A DNA stretch of 64,000 nucleotides from Io17-Chloro-G2 sp963663135 (GCA_963663135.2 CAXXRM010000005.1:682001-746000), one strand, 5' to 3'. Shown: positions 16,546-26,838, counted from the stretch's first letter. The notes: generated from the letters alone by a model not told the origin. Numbers and translations are program-made.

Positions 16546-19500
16546 TCCTGCACCTCACCGTCTCCGGTATCCTCATCATCCCCTGCGACTTGGACCAACT
16601 TGACGTAGGGCTCCGCCTGGGGTGATGCCTGTTTGCGTTCCCAAAGCGTGGTCCGGCTGGCGGGGCAGACCCGATCGAAGTCGCAAAAAGCGCAGTTGGA
16701 CGGCCCATTTTGGCCCGGAGGACCGGGATTGGCCGGGAAGACGCCCTGCCGGATGCCCTGGACGACGGCCTGCACCGTTGCCCGGAAGTCAACCTCCACG
16801 TCAGCTAATTGGACCTTTTCGCGTTGGAATCCCCCTTGGGTCGAGACAAACCAGTACTCGGCTTCAACCTCGGCGTCCGGGAGGAGGGCGCTACGCACCG
16901 CCAGGGCGTAGACCGGCAACTGAAGGCGGGTGCCGCTACCCAGAGGGTCCTCGCTCATACCCCGGTACGGGGTTGCGCTGCCGGTCTTGTAGTCCACGAC
17001 CATTGCCCGGGAAAGGCCGGAGTCCACGTCAATCCGGTCGATAAGGCCGCGAAAACTCACCTGGTCGCCATCCGGCAAGTCCAGCGTGACCGGTGGGCCT
17101 TCGAACCCGAAGCGGTGTTCGGTGCTCCAGGGCCGTACCCCGTGCTGTGTCCGCCGTTCCGTATCTTTCTCCAGGAAAGCCCCAAGGTCTCGGATGATTT
17201 CCTCCCTTACCGCCTCCCACAGGATGCGCCGGCCGGTGACGCCGCGGTCCTCGGCCTCGCGAAATTCCTCCTCGGCGATGGCCTCAATCCGGCGGATGCC
17301 AGTTGCTCCCCAGCCATCCCCATCTGGCGACGGCCCCGATGCCAGCGTTTCGTTGATGAAACGCTCCAGTATCTTGTGGACCAACGTGCCCCGTTCCAGA
17401 GCTGAGATGGTCAGCACATCTTCGGGCGTTTCCCAGGCGCTCAGGGAAAGGACGTTGCCCAGGAAAAATTGGAAGGGGCATTTCGACCAACTTTCAAGTC
17501 TGGTCGGGGAAACCACGCGGGTCAGCGCTCCCGACAGACGGGCGCTCCCCTGGGCCGCCGGGCCCAAATAGCCGTCCCATTCGGTCAGCGCCCGATTGCC
17601 CCTCGCCCTTTCCATGTTCAGGGCCCGGCCGATGGTTGAAGTGCCGATGGATGAAGTGCCAATAGGGGAATTGCCGATGGGAGAATTGATAGAAGAACCG
17701 GCAGCGGCCAGCGGGTGCCGGTCCAGGCTGCCGCCCGCCTGCCGCCATTCGGCAAGGTCAACCAGGTCGTACTCATGCTTGTCGGCGGCCCTCCCGCCGG
17801 CTGCGTCTTTCAGAGCGTCCTCCGGGGATTGGATGACCGAAAGCCAGGGGGCGGAGATTTGGGTCAACTCTTGCGAAGTAACGCGCAGTCCCGGGCCGCC
17901 GTCCCCCTGCCGACCCGCAGCCGCAGCCGCATCCAGCAGCCAGGGAGCCGGGCGCTGTCCCCGTCGGGCCCCCGGGTCTGTCCTGGCGTAAGACAGGTGG
18001 CGGCGCTTCCCCGCTGCCATCGCCGCCAGGTACCGGCGGCGTTCTTCCAGTACCGCGTCGCGGCGAAGAGGCAGTTTCCCATTCCCCAGACTCCGGCGGG
18101 CGTCGTCGGGCAGCAGTTGGTCCTCGGCAGCCCTTGGCGGAAACGCCCCTTCGGCCATCCCCAAAATCCAGACGGCGTCGAACTCCATTCCGATGGCGGC
18201 TCCGAGGCTGGCGACAAATACGCCGGAACCGGTGGCTCCGGTTCGCCCGGACGGCGCGTCCAGGGCTTGTTCCAGCGCTTGTCGAAACCCAGCCAGAGTC
18301 GTCCCTGGTTCTACGTCGTCCAGTTCCGACAACTGCCCCAGGACTTCCTCCACCCGGTCAAGGGCGGACTGTTGTTGCTCCGGCCAGTCAGCCGGACTGG
18401 CAGCGTAATATTCCAGCGCGCCTTTTCCCCACTCCCCGAACTGCCTCCAACTACTGCCGTCCTCCGGGGGCAGACGCCCGGCCAGGCCCTCGACGAAATC
18501 AACCAACCTGGCAGCCCTGCGCCCTTGTTCCTCCATAGCGCGGACCCGGGCGGGGCTATCCTCATCCTGCAGGGCGCTCGACCTGGCCCGCTCCTCCGCC
18601 TGCTCGACGCTGCGGCCCACACGCTCTCGCCACTGGTCCAAGCCGCGTACGACGCCCGCTTGCCGGGAAAGTGCCTCCCAATGCATCAGTTCCGCCGAGG
18701 CGACGAACCCACCCGGCCCGTTACGCACCGGGGCCTCGGCGAGCCACTGCATCAACTGGCTCCGGCCAAAGTCGTCCTCGATTACGCTTAGCAGGCCCAT
18801 CAGCAGCCGTCCGGCGGCCGAGTCCTTCAACGTGGTTGGGTCCGGTCCGGCCATCGGCAGGCCGGCCAAACTGAGTTCCAGCCGCAGTTGGTGAGCGTAG
18901 GGGTCGGCCTGCCGGTAGAGTGCCGCCATGCGGTGAAACGGCGTGCTGTCCCTGGCTTCCCTCAGCATGTCCCGGACCGCGCGGCGGACTTCCTCCCGCA
19001 CGTCGGGAGCGGAAACGATGCCGTCCGCCAGGAACTCCCCGCCTGGCTCGTCGCCCCCACTGGACTCGTCTCCAGGACCGGCTCCGTTAAGGACTTCTTT
19101 CCCCCCGGAGTGTGTGCCCATTTCGCTATGGGGAGTTGATGAGAAGGACTTCGCCAAGGCCAAAGCCGCCTCATCAACCTCGGTTTCGCCGGTCAGACCC
19201 AGGATTAGGCTGCACTGGCCGCGGTTGCCCAGGGCGCGCGCCAGCGCGGTTTCAGCCGGTGAGAGGTCCGCAGCCAGGTAAAAAATGACGGCCCCTATGT
19301 CCCGCAGCGCCGCGTCGGCTGCACCGGTAACCACACCCTCAGCCGCCACGGCGGCCATTTCCTCCCGGTGGTAATAGCCTCTTGTCCGCTCCCGGAAACG
19401 GCGAAACAACTGGACCGTCTCAGCCTGCAATGGCGACAAACCGACCAAAATCCTCAAGTCCGCATCATCAAGGCGGGCGAGGTCACGAAATGTACTGCTC

Positions 19501-19862
19501 AGCGACCGGTGCAGGGACGGGTGGTGGGACACATCCCCCAAGACTCCTCGCCCGGCGATTTCGCCGGCGGCCGCGCGGACTGTGGCCGCTTCGGTCAGGG
19601 GGGATAACGGGCGCTTCCCGCGGTCTGCCATTGCCGGGGCGCCCAGGTACTCGGCGAGGCGGGCAGTCACCATGAAACGGACGTTGAGCAGTCCGCCTTC
19701 TCCGGCGAGGATGCGGCGGAGGGAGATTCCGGCATAGGCGTTGGGCGGCGCCACGGTAACCGGAGCCAGCGGGTTGGCCGCTTTGGCCTCTTGCACCAGC
19801 CTCTGCAGCCGCTCCCGCGCCACCACACCAAACCGCTCCAGATAGACCTGCATTCCAGCCAT
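16542..19862 (-). CDS. addB: AddB-type nuclease subunit with iron-sulfur cluster motif
   Basis: A 1106-residue protein with an inactivated helicase-like N-terminal part and a C-terminal PD-(D/E)XK nuclease. One Cys near residue 795 (WSKCPFQFF) and a C-x2-C-x5-C cluster near 1057 (CAFCDFDRVC) match the four cysteines that hold the 4Fe-4S cluster in AddB. The nuclease motif VDYKTG is near 956. First gene of the addB-addA pair. A four-copy 15-bp repeat (17628-17687) adds a pentapeptide-repeat linker just before the first cluster cysteine. ATG 19862 and ATG 19853 are both possible starts. Confidence 0.9.
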   Translation of the reverse strand: MAGMQVYLERFGVVARERLQRLVQEAKAANPLAPVTVAPPNAYAGISLRRILAGEGGLLNVRFMVTARLAEYLGAPAMADRGKRPLSPLTEAATVRAAAGEIAGRGVLGDVSHHPSLHRSLSSTFRDLARLDDADLRILVGLSPLQAETVQLFRRFRERTRGYYHREEMAAVAAEGVVTGAADAALRDIGAVIFYLAADLSPAETALARALGNRGQCSLILGLTGETEVDEAALALAKSFSSTPHSEMGTHSGGKEVLNGAGPGDESSGGDEPGGEFLADGIVSAPDVREEVRRAVRDMLREARDSTPFHRMAALYRQADPYAHQLRLELSLAGLPMAGPDPTTLKDSAAGRLLMGLLSVIEDDFGRSQLMQWLAEAPVRNGPGGFVASAELMHWEALSRQAGVVRGLDQWRERVGRSVEQAEERARSSALQDEDSPARVRAMEEQGRRAARLVDFVEGLAGRLPPEDGSSWRQFGEWGKGALEYYAASPADWPEQQQSALDRVEEVLGQLSELDDVEPGTTLAGFRQALEQALDAPSGRTGATGSGVFVASLGAAIGMEFDAVWILGMAEGAFPPRAAEDQLLPDDARRSLGNGKLPLRRDAVLEERRRYLAAMAAGKRRHLSYARTDPGARRGQRPAPWLLDAAAAAGRQGDGGPGLRVTSQELTQISAPWLSVIQSPEDALKDAAGGRAADKHEYDLVDLAEWRQAGGSLDRHPLAAAGSSINSPIGNSPIGTSSIGTSTIGRALNMERARGNRALTEWDGYLGPAAQGSARLSGALTRVVSPTRLESWSKCPFQFFLGNVLSLSAWETPEDVLTISALERGTLVHKILERFINETLASGPSPDGDGWGATGIRRIEAIAEEEFREAEDRGVTGRRILWEAVREEIIRDLGAFLEKDTERRTQHGVRPWSTEHRFGFEGPPVTLDLPDGDQVSFRGLIDRIDVDSGLSRAMVVDYKTGSATPYRGMSEDPLGSGTRLQLPVYALAVRSALLPDAEVEAEYWFVSTQGGFQREKVQLADVEVDFRATVQAVVQGIRQGVFPANPGPPGQNGPSNCAFCDFDRVCPASRTTLWERKQASPQAEPYVKLVQVAGDDEDTGDGEVQE
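17628..17687 (-). repeat. Four-copy 15-bp tandem repeat inside addB
   Basis: Units at 17628-17642, 17643-17657, 17658-17672 and 17673-17687 are related to gccgatgg-tgaa-t. On the coding strand they encode SPIGN, SPIGT, SSIGT and STIGR in series. Being 15 bp long, they keep the frame. They lie in a variable linker upstream of the iron-sulfur/nuclease region. Confidence 0.85.
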
Positions 19863-20560
19863 TCGGAAAACTCCGATGCTTCAGGTTAACGGGCCCCGGT
19901 TCTACCGGCTGGAACGGGCGGGTTCGGGAGGGATCGATGCCAAGAGTCCTGAATCCCCTACCCAACCCCACCCGTCACCAGGGCGTTGAAAGCTGGTGAA
20001 CCCGCTCCAAGCATACCGTCATCCGACAAAGATTGACAGACAATTTAACGCCCATGCACCGCCATTCCCATCCCAAATGGAATCCAGAGATCCCACCCCC
20101 GTCATTCCCGTCGCAACGGGAATCCAGAGCCCTTTTCGTCATTAGACCCGGTGCCGGTGTGCAGACAATCGTCCGGCATCAGCAAGCTGGACCGGTCCCA
20201 CCCCGACCATTCCGGCATTGCCTCACCCAGTCGGAAGTGGGAGAGGGCTCTGGTTTCCCGTCGCGACCGGAATAGCCGGGGGCGGGGAATGGCCGCGCAA
20301 CTGATCAATGCGGCGGCAGAGGGGAATTTTCGGACCATGTTTTCGGACAATGTATGACCGATTTGGGATGCGGTTGCCCTGTCAGGATGACAAAAGCGCA
20401 GGCTTGGTAACCGTGGGGCGATATTACGTGCGGCTAGGAGAATCGCCGGCGCTGGAACCGGCTATGCGGAAGTTGGTCCGAAAAAGAGGACAGTCCTCGT
20501 GGCGGACGCGGGCGCTTGGATAAAGACGATTCCTATCCTGACGCCCGCCTTGGACCGCGC
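19863..20560. other. Intergenic region with an inverted-repeat element
   Basis: About 700 bp between the addB start and the typA stop. Besides element copy B (20097-20282) and an extra half-arm (20078-20090, aatggaatccaga), it holds only short frames without support. A gaggacagtcctc palindrome at 20486-20500 is weak as a terminator. Confidence 0.5.
20097..20282. repeat. Dispersed inverted-repeat element, copy B (complete)
   Basis: Left arm 20097-20129 (ccccgtcattcccgtcgc through ccagag) and right arm 20248-20282 (ctctggtttcccgtcgc through ccgggg) are imperfect reverse complements. The interior begins agcccttttcgtcatta, shared in part with copies D and F. Confidence 0.8.
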
Positions 20561-22399
20561 TCAGTCGCGGGCCCGGTCTCCATCCCGCCGTTGACGCTTG
20601 CGGGCCAGCGGGGAGAGCACCGCCTTTCGAAGGCGTAAGTTTTGGGGAGTAACCTCTACGAGTTCGTCGTCAGCGATAAACTCCAGCGATTCCTCCAAGC
20701 TCATCCTCATGGTGGCGTTCAAGCGTACGGCCACGTCGGCCGTTGACGAACGCATGTTGGTTAACTTCTTCTCTTTGCAGACATTGATTTCGATGTCGCC
20801 GTCCCGCCGGTGGGTGCCCACTATCATGCCCTGGTAAACCATAACGCCAGGGTCGATAAACGTGTCGCCCCTGCCTTGAGCGTTGAGCAGCCCGTAGGTT
20901 ACCGCCACACCGCCCTCCGATGCCACGAGCGCCCCGCTCCGATTGGACTTGATCTCACCCTGCATCGGCTCGTATGACGTGAAGATGCTGCTCTTCACTC
21001 CTTCTCCCCGGGTGGTGCGGACAAAGAAAGCGTTGAACCCGATCAGGCCTCGGGTGGGTATCTTGTACTCCATGTGGACATAACCGTTCTCGTCGTACCG
21101 CATGTCCCGGAGTTGGGCCATGTGGGCGGAAAGGTATTCGGTAAGCACTCCCACGTACTGTTCAAGGGTGCTGACGTTAAGGATTTCATAGGGCTCGTGA
21201 ATCCTCCCGTCGATGATTTTGGTAACGGGGGCCGGGCGAGAAACCTGAAATTCGTACCCCTCCCGGCGCATCGTTTCCACCAAAATGGACAGGTGCAACT
21301 CTCCCCGGCCGGCGATGACGAACACGTCCGGGCTCGATGTTGGTTCCACGCGCAGGCTGACGTTGGTGCGCAACTCTCGCATCAGACGGTCGTGAAGATT
21401 GCGCGACGTGCAGTGAAGGCCCTCCCGGCCCATGAAGGGGGAAGTGCTGGTGCCGATGGTCATTCGCACCGTCGGTTCGTTAATATCAATAGAAGGCAGG
21501 GCCACCGGGTTCTCTGGAGAGGCGATGGTGTCGCCTATAGACACTCCCTCGGGGCCGGTCAGGGCCACAATGTCACCGGCATGGGCTTCCGACACTTCTA
21601 CCCGCTCCATACCGCGGAACACAAAGAGACGCTCCAGGTTGTGGATTGAAGTCTCGGTGTTGCGACTCAACAGGGCCACGTTGTCCCGCAGCCTGAGTGT
21701 GCCATTGGAGATCCGGCCCACGGCCACCTGGCCCAGATAATTGTCGTAGTCCAGGGCCGCAACCAGCATTTGCACCGGGGCGTTGGGGTCCCCGGTTGGG
21801 GCCGGCACCGAATTCAAGATCGCTTCAAATAGCGGTTGCATGTCGGACGCCGGGTTGTCCGGGTCCGTAGTGGCGTAGCCGTGTCGGGCCGACGTGTACA
21901 GCACCGGAAAATCCAGTTGTTCGGCGCTGGTGGCCAGTTCCAAGAATAGGTCCTGGACCGTCTCGACTACCTCTGCTACCCGGGCCTCGGGGCGGTCGAT
22001 CTTATTGATGACCACCATCGGCCTTACGTTCTGCTGGAGGGCTTTGCGCAACACGTAGGTAGTCTGGGGCATGGGCCCGTCCACGGCGTCCACCAACAGA
22101 AGACAGCCGTCGGCCATATTCATGACCCGTTCCACCTCGCCGCTGAAATCGGCGTGGCCCGGCGTGTCGATGATGTTGATCCTGACGCCGCCGTAGGAGA
22201 CCGAGGCATTCTTGGCCAGGATGGTGATGCCCCGCTCCCGTTCCAGGGGGTTGGTGTCCATGATCAAGGTGCCCACTTGTTCGTGGGCCCGGAAGACGTG
22301 CCCCTGCTTCAAAAGGGCGTCGACCAAGGTGGTCTTGCCGTGGTCGACGTGTGCAATGATTGCCAGATTGCGGATGGCGTAGTTTCGGTATTCACTCAA
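20561..22399 (-). CDS. typA: Translational GTPase TypA/BipA
   Basis: A 612-residue EF-G-like GTPase with G1 AHVDHGKTTL (residues 15-24), RGITI (switch I), DTPGHADF (G3), NKIDRPEAR (G4), then elongation-factor domains and the BipA-specific C-terminal domain (PTRGLIGFNAFFVRTTRGEG). It binds ribosomes and supports 50S assembly and stress or cold adaptation. TTG start with agggtga 7 bp upstream; A/T-rich sequence with a TATAA-like -10 lies at about 22420-22432 (minus strand). Monocistronic. Confidence 0.96.
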   Translation of the reverse strand: MSEYRNYAIRNLAIIAHVDHGKTTLVDALLKQGHVFRAHEQVGTLIMDTNPLERERGITILAKNASVSYGGVRINIIDTPGHADFSGEVERVMNMADGCLLLVDAVDGPMPQTTYVLRKALQQNVRPMVVINKIDRPEARVAEVVETVQDLFLELATSAEQLDFPVLYTSARHGYATTDPDNPASDMQPLFEAILNSVPAPTGDPNAPVQMLVAALDYDNYLGQVAVGRISNGTLRLRDNVALLSRNTETSIHNLERLFVFRGMERVEVSEAHAGDIVALTGPEGVSIGDTIASPENPVALPSIDINEPTVRMTIGTSTSPFMGREGLHCTSRNLHDRLMRELRTNVSLRVEPTSSPDVFVIAGRGELHLSILVETMRREGYEFQVSRPAPVTKIIDGRIHEPYEILNVSTLEQYVGVLTEYLSAHMAQLRDMRYDENGYVHMEYKIPTRGLIGFNAFFVRTTRGEGVKSSIFTSYEPMQGEIKSNRSGALVASEGGVAVTYGLLNAQGRGDTFIDPGVMVYQGMIVGTHRRDGDIEINVCKEKKLTNMRSSTADVAVRLNATMRMSLEESLEFIADDELVEVTPQNLRLRKAVLSPLARKRQRRDGDRARD

Positions 22400-23226
22400 A
22401 TCTTTTCACCCTACATTTTATAATAGCATTCGTAGGGTTTTATTGCCTGGATTTATACTTTCGATGCACGGCAATTCATGTACAGATACACCACTAAATC
22501 CGTAAATGGACCAGGCAATACAGGCGGAAAGGGATAGTCGATTCGAAACCTACATCCAACATCGGATAGTTCTACAACCATCAGGAACATCTCGAAATCG
22601 TCGTGTCAGAGTCACCGTTGGTCTTATTGATTCACCAGCTGGGCCGGATACTCGGCCGCCTGGACGCGTCAACTTCTCGCATGTCCTGGGCAAGCCCACC
22701 CCCACCCCCACCCTTACTATGAAAACAGGCCAATATTATCGTATTGGGTGGCCTTGGAAAGGCCTCCCGTCATTCTCGCCACCGCGGGAATCCAGAACCC
22801 TTTCCGTGCGCCAACGCGCTCATGCCAGCAGGGAACAGCCGGGTCGTAGCTACGCCGCGCCCCTCCAGTCGACCTTGCCGCAAGACAATGCCCAAAGAAA
22901 GCTCTGGATTGCCATGGCAGCAAGGCCGACCAGAGTGGGCGCTGTCAGATAAAATGTGATCAGGCATTACTTTGGATGCAAGATTCGCCCCTCGCGTTTG
23001 CTTGCGTTTGCCCTGGGTTTGGCCGTTACATCGTGCTTACGGAGCATCGTTTGTAACATGTGGTTACGCCTGGTCAGCGTCCACTCACTGCATACTGCGA
23101 ATCGTCGGTGCCCCTTCATCGAACGCTTCAATTTTATTCGAGCTTGTCCAGCCAAAACGTCCTTTCTGCCGGTGGTGGCCCCTGGAAAGCATGCCAGTGG
23201 AAATAGATGGTCTCCTGGGGGGAGCA
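22400..23226. other. Intergenic region with an inverted-repeat element
   Basis: It contains the typA upstream region, a ccccca microrepeat near 22690-22715, and element copy C (22766-22927). A frame open from 22972 into the following gene has no conserved features before 23227 and probably is not translated. Confidence 0.5.
22766..22927. repeat. Dispersed inverted-repeat element, copy C (degenerate)
   Basis: The left arm (cccgtcattctcgccacc through tccagaa) is well kept. The right arm (ctctggattgccatggc) has decayed after ten bases. The upstream flank (tatgaaaacaggccaatatt) resembles the flank of copy D at 32700, suggesting a longer shared unit. Confidence 0.7.
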
Positions 23227-23646
23227 ATGGTAGCAGAGGTTAAGGAAAACGTCGGAACAATTCGCGGTGTAAACGTACGCAGCTTGACTGTAGTCATCGC
23301 GGGACACACGGTAGAGCAACTATTGCTATACGATGTCGCCGAGGCAGAGGCCGAATATGGGAGACCCTTCGATGACGAAATGGATGGACACATCCAGAAG
23401 GGTATGTTCGCCATTAACCGAATTGCCGGCGACGGTACTATGCACAAGGTTGCATCGGCCCACAGCTACCTGCTCGACGGGAAGTGCATACGCACGGCTA
23501 AGATTGAGCATTGTGCCGACATTGAGCCGGAAAGCGTTGGCTGGACTATCACCAGGGCGGACGGAACCAAGGTGGAGCGAAAACCCTGGAGCTGTGTCTC
23601 GGGGGAACATCCCCGGTCCCATAGCGATTTGCTGAATCCCAGTTAA
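23227..23646 (+). CDS. Hypothetical protein
   Basis: About 139 residues from ATG 23227, which is preceded by ggggggagca. I do not recognise the family. It is soluble, mixed charge, with no signal peptide, membrane segment or obvious motif. Codon choice is less GC-rich than its neighbours (for example gtaaacgtacgc, ctattgctatac), which may hint at acquisition. Another in-frame ATG lies at 23191. It converges on the FAD oxidase gene with only 14 bp between the stop codons. Confidence 0.45.
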   Translation: MVAEVKENVGTIRGVNVRSLTVVIAGHTVEQLLLYDVAEAEAEYGRPFDDEMDGHIQKGMFAINRIAGDGTMHKVASAHSYLLDGKCIRTAKIEHCADIEPESVGWTITRADGTKVERKPWSCVSGEHPRSHSDLLNPS

Positions 23647-23660
23647 GAGCCCCGCTAAGC

Positions 23661-25061
23661 TTATCCGCCATCCTCTAACAGACAGCCCCGCAGCGACCGG
23701 TACCAATCGCTGTCGAACACGCCGCTTGGGTCATACCGGGATTTCAAATCCATAAACCGCCGCAACTCGGGATAGGCGCGTTCGATCTGGTCTTTCCTCG
23801 CCCACCGGTGGTAGGTCAGGTAGTAGCAGCCGCCCTCGTCCAGTGCACTGTCGATCAGTGACCGGAACTGCCTCTTGGCGCGGTCGATACCCTGCAGTGA
23901 GTGTTCAACCAGCAGGTTAAAAATGATGCAGGCGTAGTCCTGCTTGGCCCATCGGAGTATCGATTGGTCTTCCGCTTCGATGAGGCGCACCGTTCCGTAA
24001 ACCACGTTTGCGCCGGTTTCCAGTACGGCCCGGCGCGCGGCAGACATAAATTTGTCGAACCGGTCACGCGGGACGTAAAGCTCCGAAATCATCAGCGACG
24101 CGGGGGTGCTCCATCCCAGTTTTCGAGCCAGCGTTTGTCCCGCCTCGGGCAGGTAGGGACTGAACTGGTGCTCATCCGACCAGTAGATCTGACCGTCGGT
24201 CTGCAGGTAGTGGCTGGCATACTCGGCATAGGCTTGGGATTTGGCGGTATGCGCCAGGGCGTACAGCCGCACCCAATCTTCCGTTGAAAGCCCAACCTGG
24301 TCTTTGGGGGCCGCTACCGCCGGACCGGTCGGCGTGTAGGTGGACAAGATTCCCTTTGCCATGAAGTCCGGCGAATTCTCGTCGGTCATGTACTGGAAGT
24401 CTCCGTAGGTTGCGCCGCGGCGGATTTGGTCCTCGAGGGCAGGTATCACGTCGCCGACTTTTATCTCCCGCACACGCCGAATCACCTGGCGCCGCGGCTC
24501 CAGCCTGAGCAGAATTGAGTCGACCACTCCGAACAGGCCGTATCCGCCAATCGCGGCGCTGAAGAGTTCGGCGTTCTCGCCGCGGCTGCACCGGACCCTG
24601 TCCCCGGTGGGCCGAGTCAGGTAGAACGCTTCTATGTCGGCAATGATCGGCATGCGGCCCAGTACGCGCCCGTGGATGTTGGAAGACAACGCCCCGCCGA
24701 GGGTCATCTCGTCCGCCCCGGTCTGTTTCTGGATGATCGTAAGTTCGTCGGTCAACCCCTCCTGCGCGGCCCGGAGCCATGTCACCAACTGCGGCCATTT
24801 CACGCCGGCTTGCACCCACGCGGTTGCCGAGTCCGGATTGAGCGGACCGATTTCCGTGAGCCGCGATGAACTGATTGAGATCCCACCACGGGCAAACTGC
24901 TGGCCGCCCATGGAGTGCAGCGCGCCCGCCGGGCAGACTACGAGCCCTTGAGCCGACGCTTTCGCTATCACCGCGCCGATTTCCTGTACCGTTGCCGGCG
25001 CAACCACTCGGACCACTTCCGTTTCGTTCAACTGGGACTGTACGTCGTTCAACAGTGGCAT
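23661..25061 (-). CDS. FAD-linked oxidase (VAO/PCMH family)
   Basis: A 466-residue protein with an N-terminal FAD-binding PCMH domain (about 18-190). PAGALHSMGG at 45-53 places H49 where related aldonolactone/alditol oxidases attach FAD covalently. GADEMTLGGALSSNIHG near 130 and GYGLFGVVDS near 173 are the FAD-domain motifs. The C-terminal DLKSRYDPSGVF is typical of the family. Predicted to oxidise a sugar, lactone or other alcohol; substrate unknown. It lies 22 bp downstream of the transporter gene on the same strand, so uptake and oxidation of one compound is plausible. Confidence 0.82.
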   Translation of the reverse strand: MPLLNDVQSQLNETEVVRVVAPATVQEIGAVIAKASAQGLVVCPAGALHSMGGQQFARGGISISSSRLTEIGPLNPDSATAWVQAGVKWPQLVTWLRAAQEGLTDELTIIQKQTGADEMTLGGALSSNIHGRVLGRMPIIADIEAFYLTRPTGDRVRCSRGENAELFSAAIGGYGLFGVVDSILLRLEPRRQVIRRVREIKVGDVIPALEDQIRRGATYGDFQYMTDENSPDFMAKGILSTYTPTGPAVAAPKDQVGLSTEDWVRLYALAHTAKSQAYAEYASHYLQTDGQIYWSDEHQFSPYLPEAGQTLARKLGWSTPASLMISELYVPRDRFDKFMSAARRAVLETGANVVYGTVRLIEAEDQSILRWAKQDYACIIFNLLVEHSLQGIDRAKRQFRSLIDSALDEGGCYYLTYHRWARKDQIERAYPELRRFMDLKSRYDPSGVFDSDWYRSLRGCLLEDGG

Positions 25062-25083
25062 TCGGTTACTCCGGGCAGTAAAT

Positions 25084-26838
25084 CTACTGCCCGCCTACGT
25101 CCGGCGAAGAGGCTTCATTATTGGGGTTGAGCGCTCCGTTCCCGGAACGCCGGTTTTCCGCCTCGGCAACGCGTGACCCCTCGGCCACGTCTACCCAGCG
25201 TAGCGCAATGGTGCCCGCCACAATGATCGCCAGGATCGCTGTCACGGCCACGCGGGTGTCGAACACTGCCGTAGCCACGATGTACAAGGTCGGCCCCAAC
25301 ACGGACGACGCCCGGCTCATGGAGCCAAAGAACGAGAAGAATTCTCCGCTGCGGGATTGGGGCGTAATCTGGGCGAACAGACTTCTGGCCAACGCCTGAC
25401 TGCCTCCGATCACCAGGCCAACTGAAACGCCAAGCAGCAGCCATTGATACCCGGCGTCCAAACCGAGTGGGGCCCACACCGCCGTTCGGACAGCCGAGGG
25501 CCACCAATCCATGGGGCCAGGGCCCAGAACGCTTGGGTGGGCCGGGCCGACGGCGGATTGGCCGTCCAAGTCGCCGCCCTGCACCGATAGGCTGTAAGCC
25601 ACGCCGTCCGACCCCCGCACCGCCTCCGTCAAGCTCTGGACTGCACCCCGTTTCAGGGCAGCGCCTTCGGCGAGGATCCACTGCTCATCGCCCCACCGCA
25701 GCTCGAAACCGGAGTCCGGCAACGCCGGGGCAACGTCGATGACGTAGTGGTTGGAGTCCTGACGATAGCTCAGCTGAAAGTCATAGTCTTCGTGGTCGCT
25801 CGGAGACAGAGGGACGATAGCGACGCCGAAAAAGACAATCACAATCCAGCCGGCCAGAGAGACTATCAAAGCCCGCTTGGTGGAGATTCTTTCAGCGAGC
25901 CATCCGAAGGCGATCGCGCCGGGTATAGCGACGATTTGTATGATCAGGATCGTCGCCATGTTGAACGCCAGGGATATACCTATAGTGTCGGCGGAGAACG
26001 CTCCGGCAATGGCTAGGGTCGTTTGAAGGCCGTCGTTGAACAGTAGGTAGGCGCCAAAGTAAATGAGCACCACCTTGAACCGGGCGAGATCTCGGAACGT
26101 CCGGCGCAGTTCCCGGACCGCCATGACCAATGTTCCCGCAACCGTCAGGCGGCCGTCGACCGGGTGTACCGGCGGTTCCGGCAATACCCGCAGCGTCCAT
26201 ATGCTCCACCCAAACCACCACACCCCTATCGACGCAATTGCGGCCCTGGTGACCAGATCCGCGATGTCCGAATTCCGCGTTGGTAGTATCAACGCCAGGT
26301 GCACCAGCAGGACCAGTCCGCCACCCGCGTAGCCAAACGCAAACCCCCTGCTGCTGATGGCGTCCAGCAGATGCCTGGGACCCAGATGTGGCAGGAAGGA
26401 GTTGTAGAAGACCAGGCACCCCGCAAAACCAAGGTTGGCTAGGGTGAACACTACAAACAACCACACCCACGGTTGGGGGGTATACGCGGAGAAAAAAACC
26501 AGGACCGTGAACAGGGCGCCAAGGGCAGTAAATATCCCAAGCAGCGCCTTCTTGATCGGAATACGGTCTGAAATCACTCCCAGGATCGGACTGCCAAGGG
26601 CGACGACTCCCGTCGACATTACGACCGCCAGGCTCCACATCGAGCTTCCGGTAAACGTAATGCCAAGGAACGACCCGCTCTCCCCCACGGCATCCTTGAA
26701 CAGGAGCACAAAGTAGACCGGCAAGACGGCGGCAACGCCCGACGTGGCAAATGCCGAATTCGCCCAGTCGTACATGCACCAGGCGCGGATTTCCCTGCGT
26801 TCACCGCCGGGCAGGTCTCTGATCTTCAACGTGCTCAC
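25084..26838 (-). CDS. MFS transporter, UMF1/Atg22-like, with large internal insert
   Basis: A 584-residue membrane protein. The N-terminal WCMYDWANSAFATSG (about 20-34) is the Atg22/UMF1 signature, followed by about 12 hydrophobic segments. Between helices in the C-terminal half, roughly residues 335-465 form a hydrophilic insert of about 130 residues absent from ordinary members of this family, probably on the outside of the cell. The family exports amino acids from yeast vacuoles; bacterial substrates are mostly unknown. GTG start. A 14-bp tandem repeat lies upstream at 26895-26922. Likely cotranscribed with the FAD oxidase. Confidence 0.8.
   Translation of the reverse strand: MSTLKIRDLPGGERREIRAWCMYDWANSAFATSGVAAVLPVYFVLLFKDAVGESGSFLGITFTGSSMWSLAVVMSTGVVALGSPILGVISDRIPIKKALLGIFTALGALFTVLVFFSAYTPQPWVWLFVVFTLANLGFAGCLVFYNSFLPHLGPRHLLDAISSRGFAFGYAGGGLVLLVHLALILPTRNSDIADLVTRAAIASIGVWWFGWSIWTLRVLPEPPVHPVDGRLTVAGTLVMAVRELRRTFRDLARFKVVLIYFGAYLLFNDGLQTTLAIAGAFSADTIGISLAFNMATILIIQIVAIPGAIAFGWLAERISTKRALIVSLAGWIVIVFFGVAIVPLSPSDHEDYDFQLSYRQDSNHYVIDVAPALPDSGFELRWGDEQWILAEGAALKRGAVQSLTEAVRGSDGVAYSLSVQGGDLDGQSAVGPAHPSVLGPGPMDWWPSAVRTAVWAPLGLDAGYQWLLLGVSVGLVIGGSQALARSLFAQITPQSRSGEFFSFFGSMSRASSVLGPTLYIVATAVFDTRVAVTAILAIIVAGTIALRWVDVAEGSRVAEAENRRSGNGALNPNNEASSPDVGGQ

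Noticed and set aside
17715..18791. 358-codon plus-strand frame inside addB
   Set aside because: Antisense shadow; no motif or ribosome site.
20033..20357. Short frames within the inverted-repeat element
   Set aside because: They arise from the repeat itself on both strands and are not conserved between copies.
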